A stretch of 64,000 nt of DNA, taken from the NCBI GenBank assembly GCA_965237855.1, contig CBDEGK010000008.1, forward strand, positions 744,001 through 808,000, given 5' to 3'. The notes under the pieces are model-generated. The model was not told the origin of the DNA and searched no databases. It was given only the letters and a program-made list of their open reading frames with translations. Position numbers and translations under genes: made by a program. Position 1 is the first letter of the stretch; every line of letters begins with the position of its first letter. This document shows, in pieces, positions 50,495 through 59,316 of this stretch. Source of the stretch: CBDEGK01 sp965237855 (GTDB lineage: Bacteria > Pseudomonadota > Gammaproteobacteria > Pseudomonadales > Halieaceae).

Positions 50495-51721
50495 CTAGAT
50501 CGGCAGTGCACCGACGCCGGCATTGACCGAGCCATCCTTGTTATAGGCCTGCATGAGCAACTCGGCGGTGCGCATCTGGTGTACCTCATCAGCGCCGTCC
50601 GCCAGTCTCGACCAGCGCGCCTGCTGCAGCATACCTGCCAGGGGAGTATCGGTGGAATAACCGAGCGCACCGTAGACCTGCATGGCCCGGTCGGTGACTT
50701 GCCACAGGGTGTTGGCAACATGGTGTTTGGCCATGGAGACTTCCTGCTTGAATTCCAGGCCATTTTCAATTTTGTAGGCACAGTGCAGCACCATCAGCTT
50801 GGATGCATACAACTCTCTGGCGCTGTCCGCCATCATCCACTGTATACCCTGCTTCTCCGATAGTAGTGAGCCATGCGCGAAGCGGTTCTGAGCGCGCTCG
50901 ATCAACATTTCCAGGGCAGTCTCTATCTGGCCGATCCAGCGCATGCAGTGGGCCAGTCGGGCCGGCCCCAGGCGCACTTGCCCCAGCTTGTGGCCGCCGC
51001 CGCGCTCGCCGAGAATGGCATCGTTGCCGACGCGCACATCGCGGTATTCAATTTCGCAGTGGTTGTGACCCCCCGCCATGGTTTCTACGTCGCGAATCAG
51101 GTCAAAACCCTCGGCATCGGTGTCGACAATAAACGCCGTATTGCGCGCCTGGGGGATCTCAGCATCCGGGTCCGTGCAGGCGATAACGATGGCAAATTGG
51201 GCACCGCGGGCGCCGGAGGTAAACCATTTGCGACCGTTGATTACCCAGTCGTCGCCGTCCTGTACGGCTCGGGTCTGGATCAGTGTTGGGTCAGAGCCAG
51301 CGACATCGGGTTCGGTCATTGAGAAACAGGAGCGAATCTTGCCTTCGCACAGGGGGCGCAGGTATTTTTCTTTTTGGGCCTCGGTGGCAAAGTGCAACAT
51401 GGTGTGCATATTGCCCTCATCGGGGGCCTGGCAATTCAGGATGAAGGGGCCTATGGGCACCCGTGCCGCCTCCGCGCTCACTGCCGCCAGGGCCGTGGCA
51501 CCCAATCCCATGCCGCCCCATTCTTCCGGCATATGGGGCAACCATAAGCCGGATTTATAGGCTTTTGGTCGCAGTTCCTTGATGGCTTCGATTAGCTCAT
51601 CTCGTTCACCACCGGCGGCCTCAACCTCGTCCATGCGGGGTTTAACCGTGTCCAGCATAAACGCCCGGACTCGTAACCGCACCTCGTCTACCTCGGGGCT
51701 GAGAGTAAAATCGATAGCCAT
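50495..51721 (-). CDS. Acyl-CoA dehydrogenase
   Basis: A 408-residue FAD enzyme of beta-oxidation. KIRSCFSMTEPDVAGSDPT is the flavin-binding signature, GRKWFTSGARG and MAGGHNHCEIEYRDVRVG follow, and QVYGALGYSTDTPLAGMLQQARWSRLADGADEVH carries the C-terminal part. The family's catalytic glutamate usually falls in the second half of the protein; I cannot place it with certainty. Chain-length specificity not deducible. Confidence 0.9.
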   Translation of the reverse strand: MAIDFTLSPEVDEVRLRVRAFMLDTVKPRMDEVEAAGGERDELIEAIKELRPKAYKSGLWLPHMPEEWGGMGLGATALAAVSAEAARVPIGPFILNCQAPDEGNMHTMLHFATEAQKEKYLRPLCEGKIRSCFSMTEPDVAGSDPTLIQTRAVQDGDDWVINGRKWFTSGARGAQFAIVIACTDPDAEIPQARNTAFIVDTDAEGFDLIRDVETMAGGHNHCEIEYRDVRVGNDAILGERGGGHKLGQVRLGPARLAHCMRWIGQIETALEMLIERAQNRFAHGSLLSEKQGIQWMMADSARELYASKLMVLHCAYKIENGLEFKQEVSMAKHHVANTLWQVTDRAMQVYGALGYSTDTPLAGMLQQARWSRLADGADEVHQMRTAELLMQAYNKDGSVNAGVGALPI

Positions 51722-51805
51722 GCTTGCTTCTCCTATTGGTATTTTTTACCTGAGTATAAGCGCACATGGTTGCCCATTTAAGCGCTTTCGGCTATTACTG
51801 ATGTT

Positions 51806-52051
51806 GTGAATGACGAGATTCCCCCCGAACCGAAAGGCGAGACCGGGCCAGTGCCGCTCCAGCAAACCCTGGCCGGGCGTATATTTACGCTGCAGCAGGA
51901 GCACCGCGACCCCGATTGTGCCATCGATGCGCTGTATCAGCAGCAGTATAGGGATCAGTTGTTGTTGCAGCGCCTGAAAAAGAAGAAGCTGCAGCTCAAA
52001 GATGTTATTACCCGCCTCAAGCGTGATTTGATTCCAGACCTGAACGCCTGA
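51806..52051 (+). CDS. YdcH-like (DUF465) small protein
   Basis: An 81-residue protein from GTG 51806. After a 30-residue polar extension, QEHRDPDCAIDALYQQQYRDQLLLQRLKKKKLQLKDVITRLKRDL matches YdcH/DUF465, a short charged helical hairpin. Function unknown. An 8-base tandem repeat follows its stop. Confidence 0.75.
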   Translation: MNDEIPPEPKGETGPVPLQQTLAGRIFTLQQEHRDPDCAIDALYQQQYRDQLLLQRLKKKKLQLKDVITRLKRDLIPDLNA

Positions 52052-52058
52052 TCCTCTG

Positions 52059-52094
52059 AACCCTAGAACCCTAGAACCCTAGAACCATAGAACC
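52059..52094. repeat. 8-base tandem repeat (AACCCTAG) ahead of the MBL-fold gene
   Basis: The unit AACCCTAG occurs three times, then AACCATAG and a partial AACC. It lies between the YdcH-like stop and the metallo-hydrolase ATG (52105), so it sits in that gene's leader just ahead of GGAGC. An 8-base unit changes spacing, not codons. Confidence 0.85.
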
Positions 52095-52104
52095 TGGAGC
52101 TACG

Positions 52105-52974
52105 ATGAAAGCAAATCTCCTGTTATTCCTTGTGTTGATTTCAAACCTGTCGTTGGCGGCGGATGGGCCAACAGTTACCTCAGCGCAGATCGCCGACGGC
52201 CTGTACCTGTTGCAGGGACGCGGTGGCAATGTGCTGGCCTCGGTCGGTAGTGACGGCGTGTTGCTGATTGACGACGACTATGCCGAGTTAACAGCGGGCT
52301 ACGAGAAAGCATTGAAGCAGCTGGCCAAGGGCCAGCCACGGTTTGTGATCAATACGCACTGGCATGGGGACCACGTCGGTGGCAACGTCTTCTGGGGAGA
52401 AGCGGGGGCGACGATTGTTGCGCATGACAACGTCCGCAAGCGCGTTTCAAGTGATCAGCATAATAAGTTCTTCGGCAGAACCACGCCGGCGATGCCGGCG
52501 GTGGCCTGGCCAGCAGTGACCTACCGCGAGTCAATGGCACTCCACTTCAATGACGACACCCTGGAATTACAGCATTTCCCCGCTGGCCACACCGACGGTG
52601 ACAGCGTGGTGTTTTTTGTGGGCGGCAACGTGGTGCATATGGGAGACCACTTTTTCAAAGACCGTTTCCCCTTTATTGACCTGGCCTCAGGCGGTAGCGC
52701 CGAGGGCTATCTGAAGAACATAGCTTCCATACTGACACGCGTGGATGACGACACGGTCATCGTGCCGGGTCATGGCAGTCTCGCCAAGCGAGAGGACTTA
52801 CAGCGCTATCATCAGATGCTCACGCAAACGCGCGCTGAAGTTGTGCAGATGCAGGCCGAGGGATTAAGCCTGGAAGCCATGCAGGCCCGGGGCCTGGATG
52901 CAGTATGGCAAAGTTGGGGTGCGGGTTTTATCAACCAGGCTAATTACATCGCCTTTATCGCCGCTGGGCTCTAA
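52105..52974 (+). CDS. Exported metallo-beta-lactamase-fold hydrolase
   Basis: A 289-residue MBL-fold enzyme with a signal peptide (LLLFLVLISNLSLAADG, cleavage near 20). The zinc motif is NTHWHGDHVGGN (HxHxDH), with other ligands in FPAGHTDGDSVVF and VPGHGSLAKRED. Relatives include quinoprotein-relay metallohydrolases and glyoxalase-II-like proteins; antibiotic hydrolysis is not implied. An 8-base repeat lies in its leader. Confidence 0.87.
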   Translation: MKANLLLFLVLISNLSLAADGPTVTSAQIADGLYLLQGRGGNVLASVGSDGVLLIDDDYAELTAGYEKALKQLAKGQPRFVINTHWHGDHVGGNVFWGEAGATIVAHDNVRKRVSSDQHNKFFGRTTPAMPAVAWPAVTYRESMALHFNDDTLELQHFPAGHTDGDSVVFFVGGNVVHMGDHFFKDRFPFIDLASGGSAEGYLKNIASILTRVDDDTVIVPGHGSLAKREDLQRYHQMLTQTRAEVVQMQAEGLSLEAMQARGLDAVWQSWGAGFINQANYIAFIAAGL

Positions 52975-52989
52975 CTTCAGCCCGGCTGC

Positions 52990-53457
52990 TCATCCGGGAG
53001 ACGCAGCTTCCAGCGCTAGTAACTGGCGCTTGGTTTCCAGCCCTCCGGAGAAGCCGGTGAGTTTACCGGTGCTGCCGATGACCCGGTGGCAGGGCACGAT
53101 AATGGGGATCGGATTCTTGCCATTGGCTGCGCCGACTGCACGCACCGCCTTGGGTTTGTCCAGGTCACGGGCGATATCGCCGTAGGTACAGGTCTCTCCA
53201 TAGGGAATGTTGGTCAGGGCTTGCCATACCCGCTGTTGAAACTCGGTCCCTTGTGCGCCCAGTGCGATGTCGAATTGCTGCCTGTCGCCACGGAAGTACT
53301 CGTCCAGCTGGCGGGCGGCGGCTTGCAATATCCGATCGCTGCCCTCTGCGCCCTCTCTACCGTGCTGGCCGGCAAACTCGATGGCGGTGAGTGCCCGCCC
53401 ATTGGAAACGAGTCGCAGTTCGCCTATTGGCGATGTAATTTTACTCCAGGTGATCAT
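52990..53457 (-). CDS. ogt: Methylated-DNA-protein cysteine methyltransferase
   Basis: A 155-residue suicide repair protein that takes methyl groups from O6-methylguanine. The active cysteine is in VPCHRVIGSTGKLTGFSGG, preceded by GETCTYGDIARDL. ATG 53457 overlaps the stop of the glycosylase gene upstream (ATGA); an in-frame start at 53472 is less likely. Coupled to the AdaA-AlkA gene. Confidence 0.95.
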   Translation of the reverse strand: MITWSKITSPIGELRLVSNGRALTAIEFAGQHGREGAEGSDRILQAAARQLDEYFRGDRQQFDIALGAQGTEFQQRVWQALTNIPYGETCTYGDIARDLDKPKAVRAVGAANGKNPIPIIVPCHRVIGSTGKLTGFSGGLETKRQLLALEAASPG

Positions 53458-54857
53458 GACAAACTTCTCCACAACAGGTTAGCGGCGTAGGATCGCCAGG
53501 GTGCGCAGAGCTCGGCCTGCAATTCCAATTCTTTTTCGTCATAGCCCAGGGCCGCCGCTGCCTGTAGCAAGCCCAGGTCGCGGCGGGGAAACACATCGGG
53601 ATGGCCCAGTCCGCGCATCGACACCATGGCGGTTGTCCAGGGGCCAATGCCTTTCAGTTCTTGCAGGGCGGCCACGTCAATGTGCTCTTCGCTGTCAGTT
53701 TCCGCAAACAGTTCACAGACCGATCTCAAGGTTTGCTTGCGGCTGCGTGGCATGGGCAGCAGTTCGTCAGGCAATTTCAACAATTGCTGGGGCTGCGGGA
53801 ACACCTGGTGGTCCTGCTGTGGATCAGCGCAGGCAACAATCAACTTCGCAAGCACGCCCCGCGCCGCCGCCACGCTGACCTGTTGACCAACCACCCCGCG
53901 CACACAGGCTTCAAACAGGGACCAGTGCCCGGTGCATCGTGTGCCCGGGTGTTGCCGATTTAGCGTTGACAGCAGTGTGCTCGCCGCCAGGGTTTCGGTA
54001 ATGTCGTCGGGCGTCGCGTCGAGATCAAACATGCGCCGCACATTCGCGACCACCGGCATCAGTTGGTTGGTACCCACCTGCTCCAGGGTCAGCATTAACG
54101 ACTCCCGTTTGGGATGGTGGGCGACGACAAATCGTCCGCGCGCTCCGGCGAGCTCGAAATGCCGCCAGTAACTGTCATCCACGACCCCTTCAAGACCATT
54201 GATGCTGTGGCGGTGGAAGAACGCCAGCACTGCCGACCAGGCCAGGGGCGGGCGATACTGAAGCTCCAGCGTGATGGTGTCAGAGATCGACTTGTCGGCC
54301 CTATCCCGTAACTGCCGTGGACTGCAGCCAAATGCGTCGCGCAGGGCGCTGTTGAAACGGCGCAGACTGCCGTAACCGCTGGCAAACGCAATATCGGATA
54401 TCGCCATATCGGTTTCAGCGAGCAATTTCTGCGCAAAATGCAGTCGCTGGGTGCGCGCCACCGCCGCCGGCGACACGCCCAGGTGCTGATCGAACAATTT
54501 GCGTAAGTAGCGTTCACCGACGCCGAGACGGGCGCTGAATTCAGACATGGTCTGCTCGTTGAGTGCACCGGCATTGATCATCGAGAGGGCGCGACTGATG
54601 GTGGTAGAGGTACCGCGCCAGGCCGGGCTGTTCGGCGCTGACTCCGGGCGGCAGCGCAAACAGGGGCGAAACCCGGACTGGGTTGCTTCGGCAGCGGTGC
54701 GGTAATAGCGAACATTGTCTTCGCGCGGTGCCCGCGCCGGGCAGATAGGGCGGCAATAAATACCTGTGCTGGTCACGGCAAGGAAAAACTGGCCGTCGAA
54801 GCGCGGGTCGCGCGACAGTCGCGCAGTTCGGCATATGTTGGGGTCGAGTTGTTGCAT
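53454..54857 (-). CDS. AdaA-AlkA fusion: methylphosphotriester sensor, AraC regulator and 3-methyladenine glycosylase
   Basis: A 467-residue three-part protein. The N-terminal Ada zinc domain (about 1-80) has four cysteines in YCRPICPAR and CLRCRPE. An AraC-type HTH follows (about 85-180: RLGVGERYLRKLFDQHLG; AFASGYGSLRRFNSAL). The C-terminal AlkA domain (about 195-467) has an HhH in LKGIGPWTTAMVSMRG and the catalytic aspartate in FPRRDLG. It senses methylated phosphates, activates the adaptive response and excises alkylated bases. Coupled to ogt. Confidence 0.93.
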   Translation of the reverse strand: MQQLDPNICRTARLSRDPRFDGQFFLAVTSTGIYCRPICPARAPREDNVRYYRTAAEATQSGFRPCLRCRPESAPNSPAWRGTSTTISRALSMINAGALNEQTMSEFSARLGVGERYLRKLFDQHLGVSPAAVARTQRLHFAQKLLAETDMAISDIAFASGYGSLRRFNSALRDAFGCSPRQLRDRADKSISDTITLELQYRPPLAWSAVLAFFHRHSINGLEGVVDDSYWRHFELAGARGRFVVAHHPKRESLMLTLEQVGTNQLMPVVANVRRMFDLDATPDDITETLAASTLLSTLNRQHPGTRCTGHWSLFEACVRGVVGQQVSVAAARGVLAKLIVACADPQQDHQVFPQPQQLLKLPDELLPMPRSRKQTLRSVCELFAETDSEEHIDVAALQELKGIGPWTTAMVSMRGLGHPDVFPRRDLGLLQAAAALGYDEKELELQAELCAPWRSYAANLLWRSLS

Positions 54858-55035
54858 GGGTTAAATATAGCCCTGAATGCGGATACAAACTAGCCAAAAA
54901 CGGCCCTCTATTCACCGGTTGCTTGGCGGCTGCAATTCGCTAGCATGGGCTAACAGTAAAGTGGGTATTTCGGTGTAGCTGTCAATCTCAGTTGCAGCAA
55001 TAGTTCACTTTGTGCTTTGGTGCTGGGAGTGTAGT

Positions 55036-55434
55036 GTGAGTCTATTACTTAATATCTTATGGGTAGTGTTCGGCGGCTTTTTAATGGGGCTCGCCTGGTT
55101 TCTGTACGGCGTGTTGGCCGCCATTACCATCGTTGGGATTCCGTGGGCGAGAGCATGTTTCAATATTGGTCTGTTCGTAATGTGGCCGTTTGGTAGAGAA
55201 GCTGTAAATCGGGAGCGCGTTACTGGGGAAGGCGACATCGGAACTGGCTTGCTGGGCACGATCGGCAATATCATTTGGTTTATCTTCGCAGGTGTTTGGT
55301 TGGCGATCGGGCATTTGATCATAGCGCTGGGCTATTTTATTACCATAATTGGAATTCCCTTTGGCTATCAGCACATTAAATTCATCGGCATCTCCATGTT
55401 GCCGATTGGTAAATCGATCGTTGATATCGATTAG
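55036..55434 (+). CDS. yccF: YccF-type inner membrane protein
   Basis: A 132-residue membrane protein made of two YccF repeats: NILWVVFGGFLMGLAWFLYGVLAAITIVGIPWARACF and IGNIIWFIFAGVWLAIGHLIIALGYFITIIGIPFGYQHIK, each two helices with a central GIPWA/GIPFG. I start at GTG 55036. Role unknown. AT-richer than its neighbours. Confidence 0.9.
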   Translation: MSLLLNILWVVFGGFLMGLAWFLYGVLAAITIVGIPWARACFNIGLFVMWPFGREAVNRERVTGEGDIGTGLLGTIGNIIWFIFAGVWLAIGHLIIALGYFITIIGIPFGYQHIKFIGISMLPIGKSIVDID

Positions 55435-55447
55435 TCGTCAGCGTGGC

Positions 55448-56149
55448 TTACATTAGCCGGGGTTTGATGCGGTCGGTCCAGGCCGCGTAGCCCTCTGCAC
55501 TCAGGTGTAAACCATCAAAGGCATAAAGCGTCTTGTTGGGTTCACCTTGTTCATCCAGGAACAGGTCGGCCGTTTCGATAAAGTGAGCGTTCTCGTAGCT
55601 GTCGCATAGCTCGGCGGCCAACCGGTTGGCCTCCTGCACGCTAGCCCATTTATCCCAGGAAAACAGCGTCGGCGTGATCGAGATGTAGAAGATCTGCGTG
55701 TCGGCGCGGGCCGCCAGGATAGTATCCAGCAACAGGGCCAGTTGATCGCGAATCTGTATGGGCGCAGTGGCGTGCTCCTCATTGCCATTGATATTGTTGC
55801 TGCCGACAAAGATGACGACCTTGGGTGCCTGCCACTGAGTAATGAGCTGCTCTGCGTAGAAATTGACGTCTTCGATCTTGGAGCCGCCGAAGCCGTGCTG
55901 AATAACTGGCGCCGGCGCCATGTCCTCGGCGAGGCTGCTCCACAGGCGAATGGAGGAACTGCCCACGAACAGAATGGCGTTCTCGGGAGGGGCGGCCTCC
56001 CGCGTGGCGGCTGCCAGGGCCTGGATGTCTTGCTCCCAGACGGTTGGGTCATCGTTGGCGGCTTTGCGCAGCTCCTCGAAAATGGAATAGCCGATGACAC
56101 CCACCGAGGTCAGCAGGGCAAGGACAAAAAAGGCAGCCAGTTTTTTCAT
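55448..56149 (-). CDS. SGNH/GDSL hydrolase
   Basis: A 233-residue exported esterase-like protein with an N-terminal signal or anchor (AAFFVLALLTSVGVIGY). Block I is ILFVGSSSIRLW (catalytic serine), the NINGNEEH and GSNNINGN stretch is block III, and DGLHLSAEGY is block V (Asp-His). Relatives include polysaccharide or peptidoglycan acetylesterases. Substrate unknown. Complete. Confidence 0.87.
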   Translation of the reverse strand: MKKLAAFFVLALLTSVGVIGYSIFEELRKAANDDPTVWEQDIQALAAATREAAPPENAILFVGSSSIRLWSSLAEDMAPAPVIQHGFGGSKIEDVNFYAEQLITQWQAPKVVIFVGSNNINGNEEHATAPIQIRDQLALLLDTILAARADTQIFYISITPTLFSWDKWASVQEANRLAAELCDSYENAHFIETADLFLDEQGEPNKTLYAFDGLHLSAEGYAAWTDRIKPRLM

Positions 56150-56217
56150 GATCCCTCATTCTTTGTTGCTAAGAGTCAGCGCGGCAGTATACCGGTAATG
56201 GCCGAAACTGTGGTTAA

Positions 56218-57450
56218 ATGCGCGGCATGGATTTTGTCCCTTTTGCTGTCCCGTTTTTTATCCTCGCCCTGCTGCTGGAGCTCGCCTATGGCCACTGGAT
56301 TGGCCGCAATACCTACCGGCTCAACGATACGGTCAGTAGCCTGTTCATGGGTAGTTTGCGCACCTCGGTAAAGTTGATCTACATCGGTGTTGGCGGTGCG
56401 ATCTACTATGCAATCGAGCAGCACTACGCGCTCTGGCGCATGGATGCCTCATCCCCGTGGACCTGGCTGTTTGCCTGGTTTGCCTATGATCTTTGTTACT
56501 ACTGGTTTCACCGCATTAGCCATGAACGCCAGATCTTCTGGGCTTCCCATGTGGCCCATCACCAGAGCGAAGACTACAACCTGAGTACCGCGCTGCGGCA
56601 AACCAGCACGGGCGCACTGCTTGGCTGGGTTTTTTTCCTGCCCGTGTTTCTGGTGGGGGTGCCGGCGGAGATCTATATCACGGTGGCGTCTGTTAACCTG
56701 ATTTACCAGTTCTGGGTGCACACAGAACACGTACCCAAGTTGGGTTTCCTGGAGTGGTTTATGATCACGGCATCCAATCACCGAGTGCATCATGCCCAGA
56801 ACGATATCTATATGGACCGCAATTACGGCGGTGTATTTATTATCTGGGACCGCATGTTTGGAAGCTTCCAGGAGGAGTTGGACGAGGAGCCGTGCGTCTA
56901 TGGCATCCGCGGCCCCCTGCGCACCTTTAGCCCGCTGTGGGCCAACCTGCACATTTATGTCGGCATGCTGACCGACGCCTGGCGCACCCGCAGCTGGCGG
57001 GATAAAGCCTGGATGGTTTTCAGCCGCACCGGCTGGCGACCGGCGGATGTTGTCGAACAATATCCGCGACCGAAGACCGACCTGACGGATTTTCATCGCT
57101 ACGATCCCGAGACCAGTATGGCCGTCAAGCTATACGCCCTGGCGCAACTGCTGGTGTTAACCGTGGTCGGCGTGGCGGTGTTGTATTCCCCTGAGCTGGG
57201 TTATGGCTATACAGCCCTGACGGTGCTGGCGATGGCGGCCAGCATGGTCTGCACCAGCTATTGGCTCGATATTGAGCAGTCTGCGCTGCGCTGGGATGTG
57301 CTGAGGGTATTGGTTTTATCCATGCTGGCAGGTTTTCTGTGGCTGTCTGGCGAACAGGGTGCGCTGCCACTCCTGTTGGGGCTGTACTGTGTACTCAATG
57401 GACTGGCACTACCCTGGCTGAACCAGCGCCCGGCCATTCTGGCGAGCTGA
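56218..57450 (+). CDS. Fatty acid hydroxylase / sterol desaturase family protein
   Basis: A 410-residue membrane di-iron oxygenase. The histidine boxes are HRISH (about 100), HVAHH (about 111) and NHRVHHA (about 188), preceded by WLFAWFAYDLCYYWFHR. About eight hydrophobic helices; the C-terminal 100 residues are a membrane extension as in alkylglycerol monooxygenase-like members. Acts on lipid hydrocarbon chains. The ATG at 56218 or 56227 could be the start. Confidence 0.9.
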   Translation: MRGMDFVPFAVPFFILALLLELAYGHWIGRNTYRLNDTVSSLFMGSLRTSVKLIYIGVGGAIYYAIEQHYALWRMDASSPWTWLFAWFAYDLCYYWFHRISHERQIFWASHVAHHQSEDYNLSTALRQTSTGALLGWVFFLPVFLVGVPAEIYITVASVNLIYQFWVHTEHVPKLGFLEWFMITASNHRVHHAQNDIYMDRNYGGVFIIWDRMFGSFQEELDEEPCVYGIRGPLRTFSPLWANLHIYVGMLTDAWRTRSWRDKAWMVFSRTGWRPADVVEQYPRPKTDLTDFHRYDPETSMAVKLYALAQLLVLTVVGVAVLYSPELGYGYTALTVLAMAASMVCTSYWLDIEQSALRWDVLRVLVLSMLAGFLWLSGEQGALPLLLGLYCVLNGLALPWLNQRPAILAS

Positions 57451-57459
57451 AGTCTGTCC

Positions 57460-58125
57460 CTAGACAGCTAAAACCGTTTGCAACCAGCGGCTGATCTCCT
57501 GGATTTCCTCCATGCACACTTCGTGGCCCATGGGGTAATCACACCACTCAACGCTATAAGCTGCGGACATTAAACAAGACAATGCTGATTCGCCCAGGGC
57601 CATGGGCAACACAGAGTCCTGTCGCCCGTGGCACATTAATATGGGTATCCGAGCGTTGGTTTCCGCCTTGTCAGTAGTGATCTTTTCAGGATTGGCAAGA
57701 AACGTCGACAAGGCGAGAATGCCAGCCAGGGGCTTTGGATAATACAGTGCAGTTTCAAGCGCTAAAACCCCGCCCTGGGAAAAGCCGGCCACAATGATTC
57801 GCTCTGCGGGCATGCCATTGTCAATTTCATTCTGAATCAGATCCTGGACCTGGGAGCCGGACTTTCTCAGGCTTGGCATATCGGTGCCACCGCCTGGGTC
57901 GAAGTCGAACCACGCTCGGGCACGCTGGCCGCCAAAGGCGGTGACGGAAATTTCAGGTGCGTGGGGAAAGACGAAACGCACCGGCAGCTCATCGGGTAAG
58001 CGCAGCTCGGGTACGATAGGTTCGAAGTCGTGCCCGTCGGCACCGAGGCCATGTAGCCAAACAACGACAGCAACTGGCGTTGTTGCAGGATTGATTTCGA
58101 CGGTGGGCAAGGGCCTTGCCAGCAT
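57460..58125 (-). CDS. Phospholipase/carboxylesterase family hydrolase
   Basis: A 221-residue alpha/beta hydrolase of the PF02230 type. VVWLHGLGADGHDFEPIVPEL is the oxyanion strand, the nucleophile elbow is GFSQGG, and the aspartate and histidine are in HGRQDSVLPM and PMGHEVCMEE. Cytoplasmic esterases of this group hydrolyse short acyl esters. ATG 58125 overlaps no neighbour; the MFS gene stops three bases upstream. Confidence 0.92.
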   Translation of the reverse strand: MLARPLPTVEINPATTPVAVVVWLHGLGADGHDFEPIVPELRLPDELPVRFVFPHAPEISVTAFGGQRARAWFDFDPGGGTDMPSLRKSGSQVQDLIQNEIDNGMPAERIIVAGFSQGGVLALETALYYPKPLAGILALSTFLANPEKITTDKAETNARIPILMCHGRQDSVLPMALGESALSCLMSAAYSVEWCDYPMGHEVCMEEIQEISRWLQTVLAV

Positions 58126-58128
58126 GTG

Positions 58129-59316
58129 TTACTCCAGATTTAGTGAGTTGTGCCAGCGGGTTTCATTACCCGCCTCGGGTTGTTCCGGAACCATTCGAGC
58201 CAGCGCCAGAGAAATCAGGGCGAAAGCAGCACCTACGAGGAACACCGAGGACGGTGAATAGAGCCAGACTGCCCCCAGTACCACCGGTACAACCACCGCT
58301 GCGATATGGTTAATGGTAAAACTGACGGCGGCATTGGAGGCGATGTCGGCGGGATCCGCTATCTTCTGAAAATAGGTGTCGATGGCAATAGCGAGGGCAA
58401 AAAAGAAGTGGTCGATAATGAACAGGCCGGCCGCCAAGGTGGCATCGTTGACCACGGCATAGCTGGCAAAGACCACGAACAAACCGACGTATTCCAGGGT
58501 CAGCGCGAAGCGCTCGCCGACGTGGCCAATCCAGGCACCTATGCGCGGCGCAAACAGTAGGTTGAACACGTAATTGAGCATATACAGGGCGCTGATTTCA
58601 CTGACGCTATAGCCGAATTTCTCCACCATCATGAAGGCGGCGAAAACCATGAAGATCTGGCGCCGCGCACCGCTCATAAAGGTAAGTCCGTAGTAGAGCC
58701 AGTAACGCTTGCGCAGCACCACACTTTTTCGCTGGCTAATTTGTTGTTCAAACTGCGGGAAGTACACCCAGATGCCAGCGATGAGCACAAGTCCGATGCC
58801 GCCGGCAAGCAAGTACATGTGTTCGAAATCGATGCCCAATTGGCCCATCAACACCCAGATTGCACCATAGGCCAGCAGCGAGGCCACTGCCTCAATGGCC
58901 AGCACCTGGCCCATGAAATGCGGGGTTTTATCTTTTGGTAGCCACTGCAGGGTCAAGGACCCATTAATCGCCTCGAAATAATGAAACCCCACCGACATGA
59001 CAATGGTGGTGATATACAGGCCGAGGGCGCTCGGGTAAAGGCCGGTGACGGCCACGCCACCGGCCATGGTGACCAGCGCCAGCAGGGCCAGCCTCTGTTC
59101 GCGAATAAATATCAGCAGGAAAATGACGGTAAAGGTCAGGAAGCCTGGCACTTCCCGCAGGCTTTGCAGTATGCCAATTTCCTGGCCGGTGAAAGCAGCT
59201 CTCTCTACCACGAAATTGTTGAGCAGGGCATTCCATACGGAGAAGGTCAGCGGGCCGATGAACGCCACGGCCATCAGTAAGACGGTTGGCCGGGCCAGGG
59301 CTCGAATGTTGCTCAC
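58129..59316 (-). CDS. MFS transporter
   Basis: A 395-residue 12-helix major facilitator. The MFS loop 2-3 motif is degenerate; the membrane pattern (LLMAVAFIGPLTFSVWNALLNNF, then ALLALVTMAGGVAVTGLYPSALGLYITTIVMS, and the C-terminal VSFTINHIAAVVVPVVLGAVWLY) is clear. Substrate unknown. It overlaps the aldo/keto reductase by four bases and precedes the esterase by three, in one operon. Confidence 0.88.
   Translation of the reverse strand: MSNIRALARPTVLLMAVAFIGPLTFSVWNALLNNFVVERAAFTGQEIGILQSLREVPGFLTFTVIFLLIFIREQRLALLALVTMAGGVAVTGLYPSALGLYITTIVMSVGFHYFEAINGSLTLQWLPKDKTPHFMGQVLAIEAVASLLAYGAIWVLMGQLGIDFEHMYLLAGGIGLVLIAGIWVYFPQFEQQISQRKSVVLRKRYWLYYGLTFMSGARRQIFMVFAAFMMVEKFGYSVSEISALYMLNYVFNLLFAPRIGAWIGHVGERFALTLEYVGLFVVFASYAVVNDATLAAGLFIIDHFFFALAIAIDTYFQKIADPADIASNAAVSFTINHIAAVVVPVVLGAVWLYSPSSVFLVGAAFALISLALARMVPEQPEAGNETRWHNSLNLE

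Noticed and set aside
52105..52974. Beta-lactamase resistance gene
   Set aside because: It has the MBL zinc motif but resembles general exported MBL-fold hydrolases; resistance cannot be claimed from the fold.
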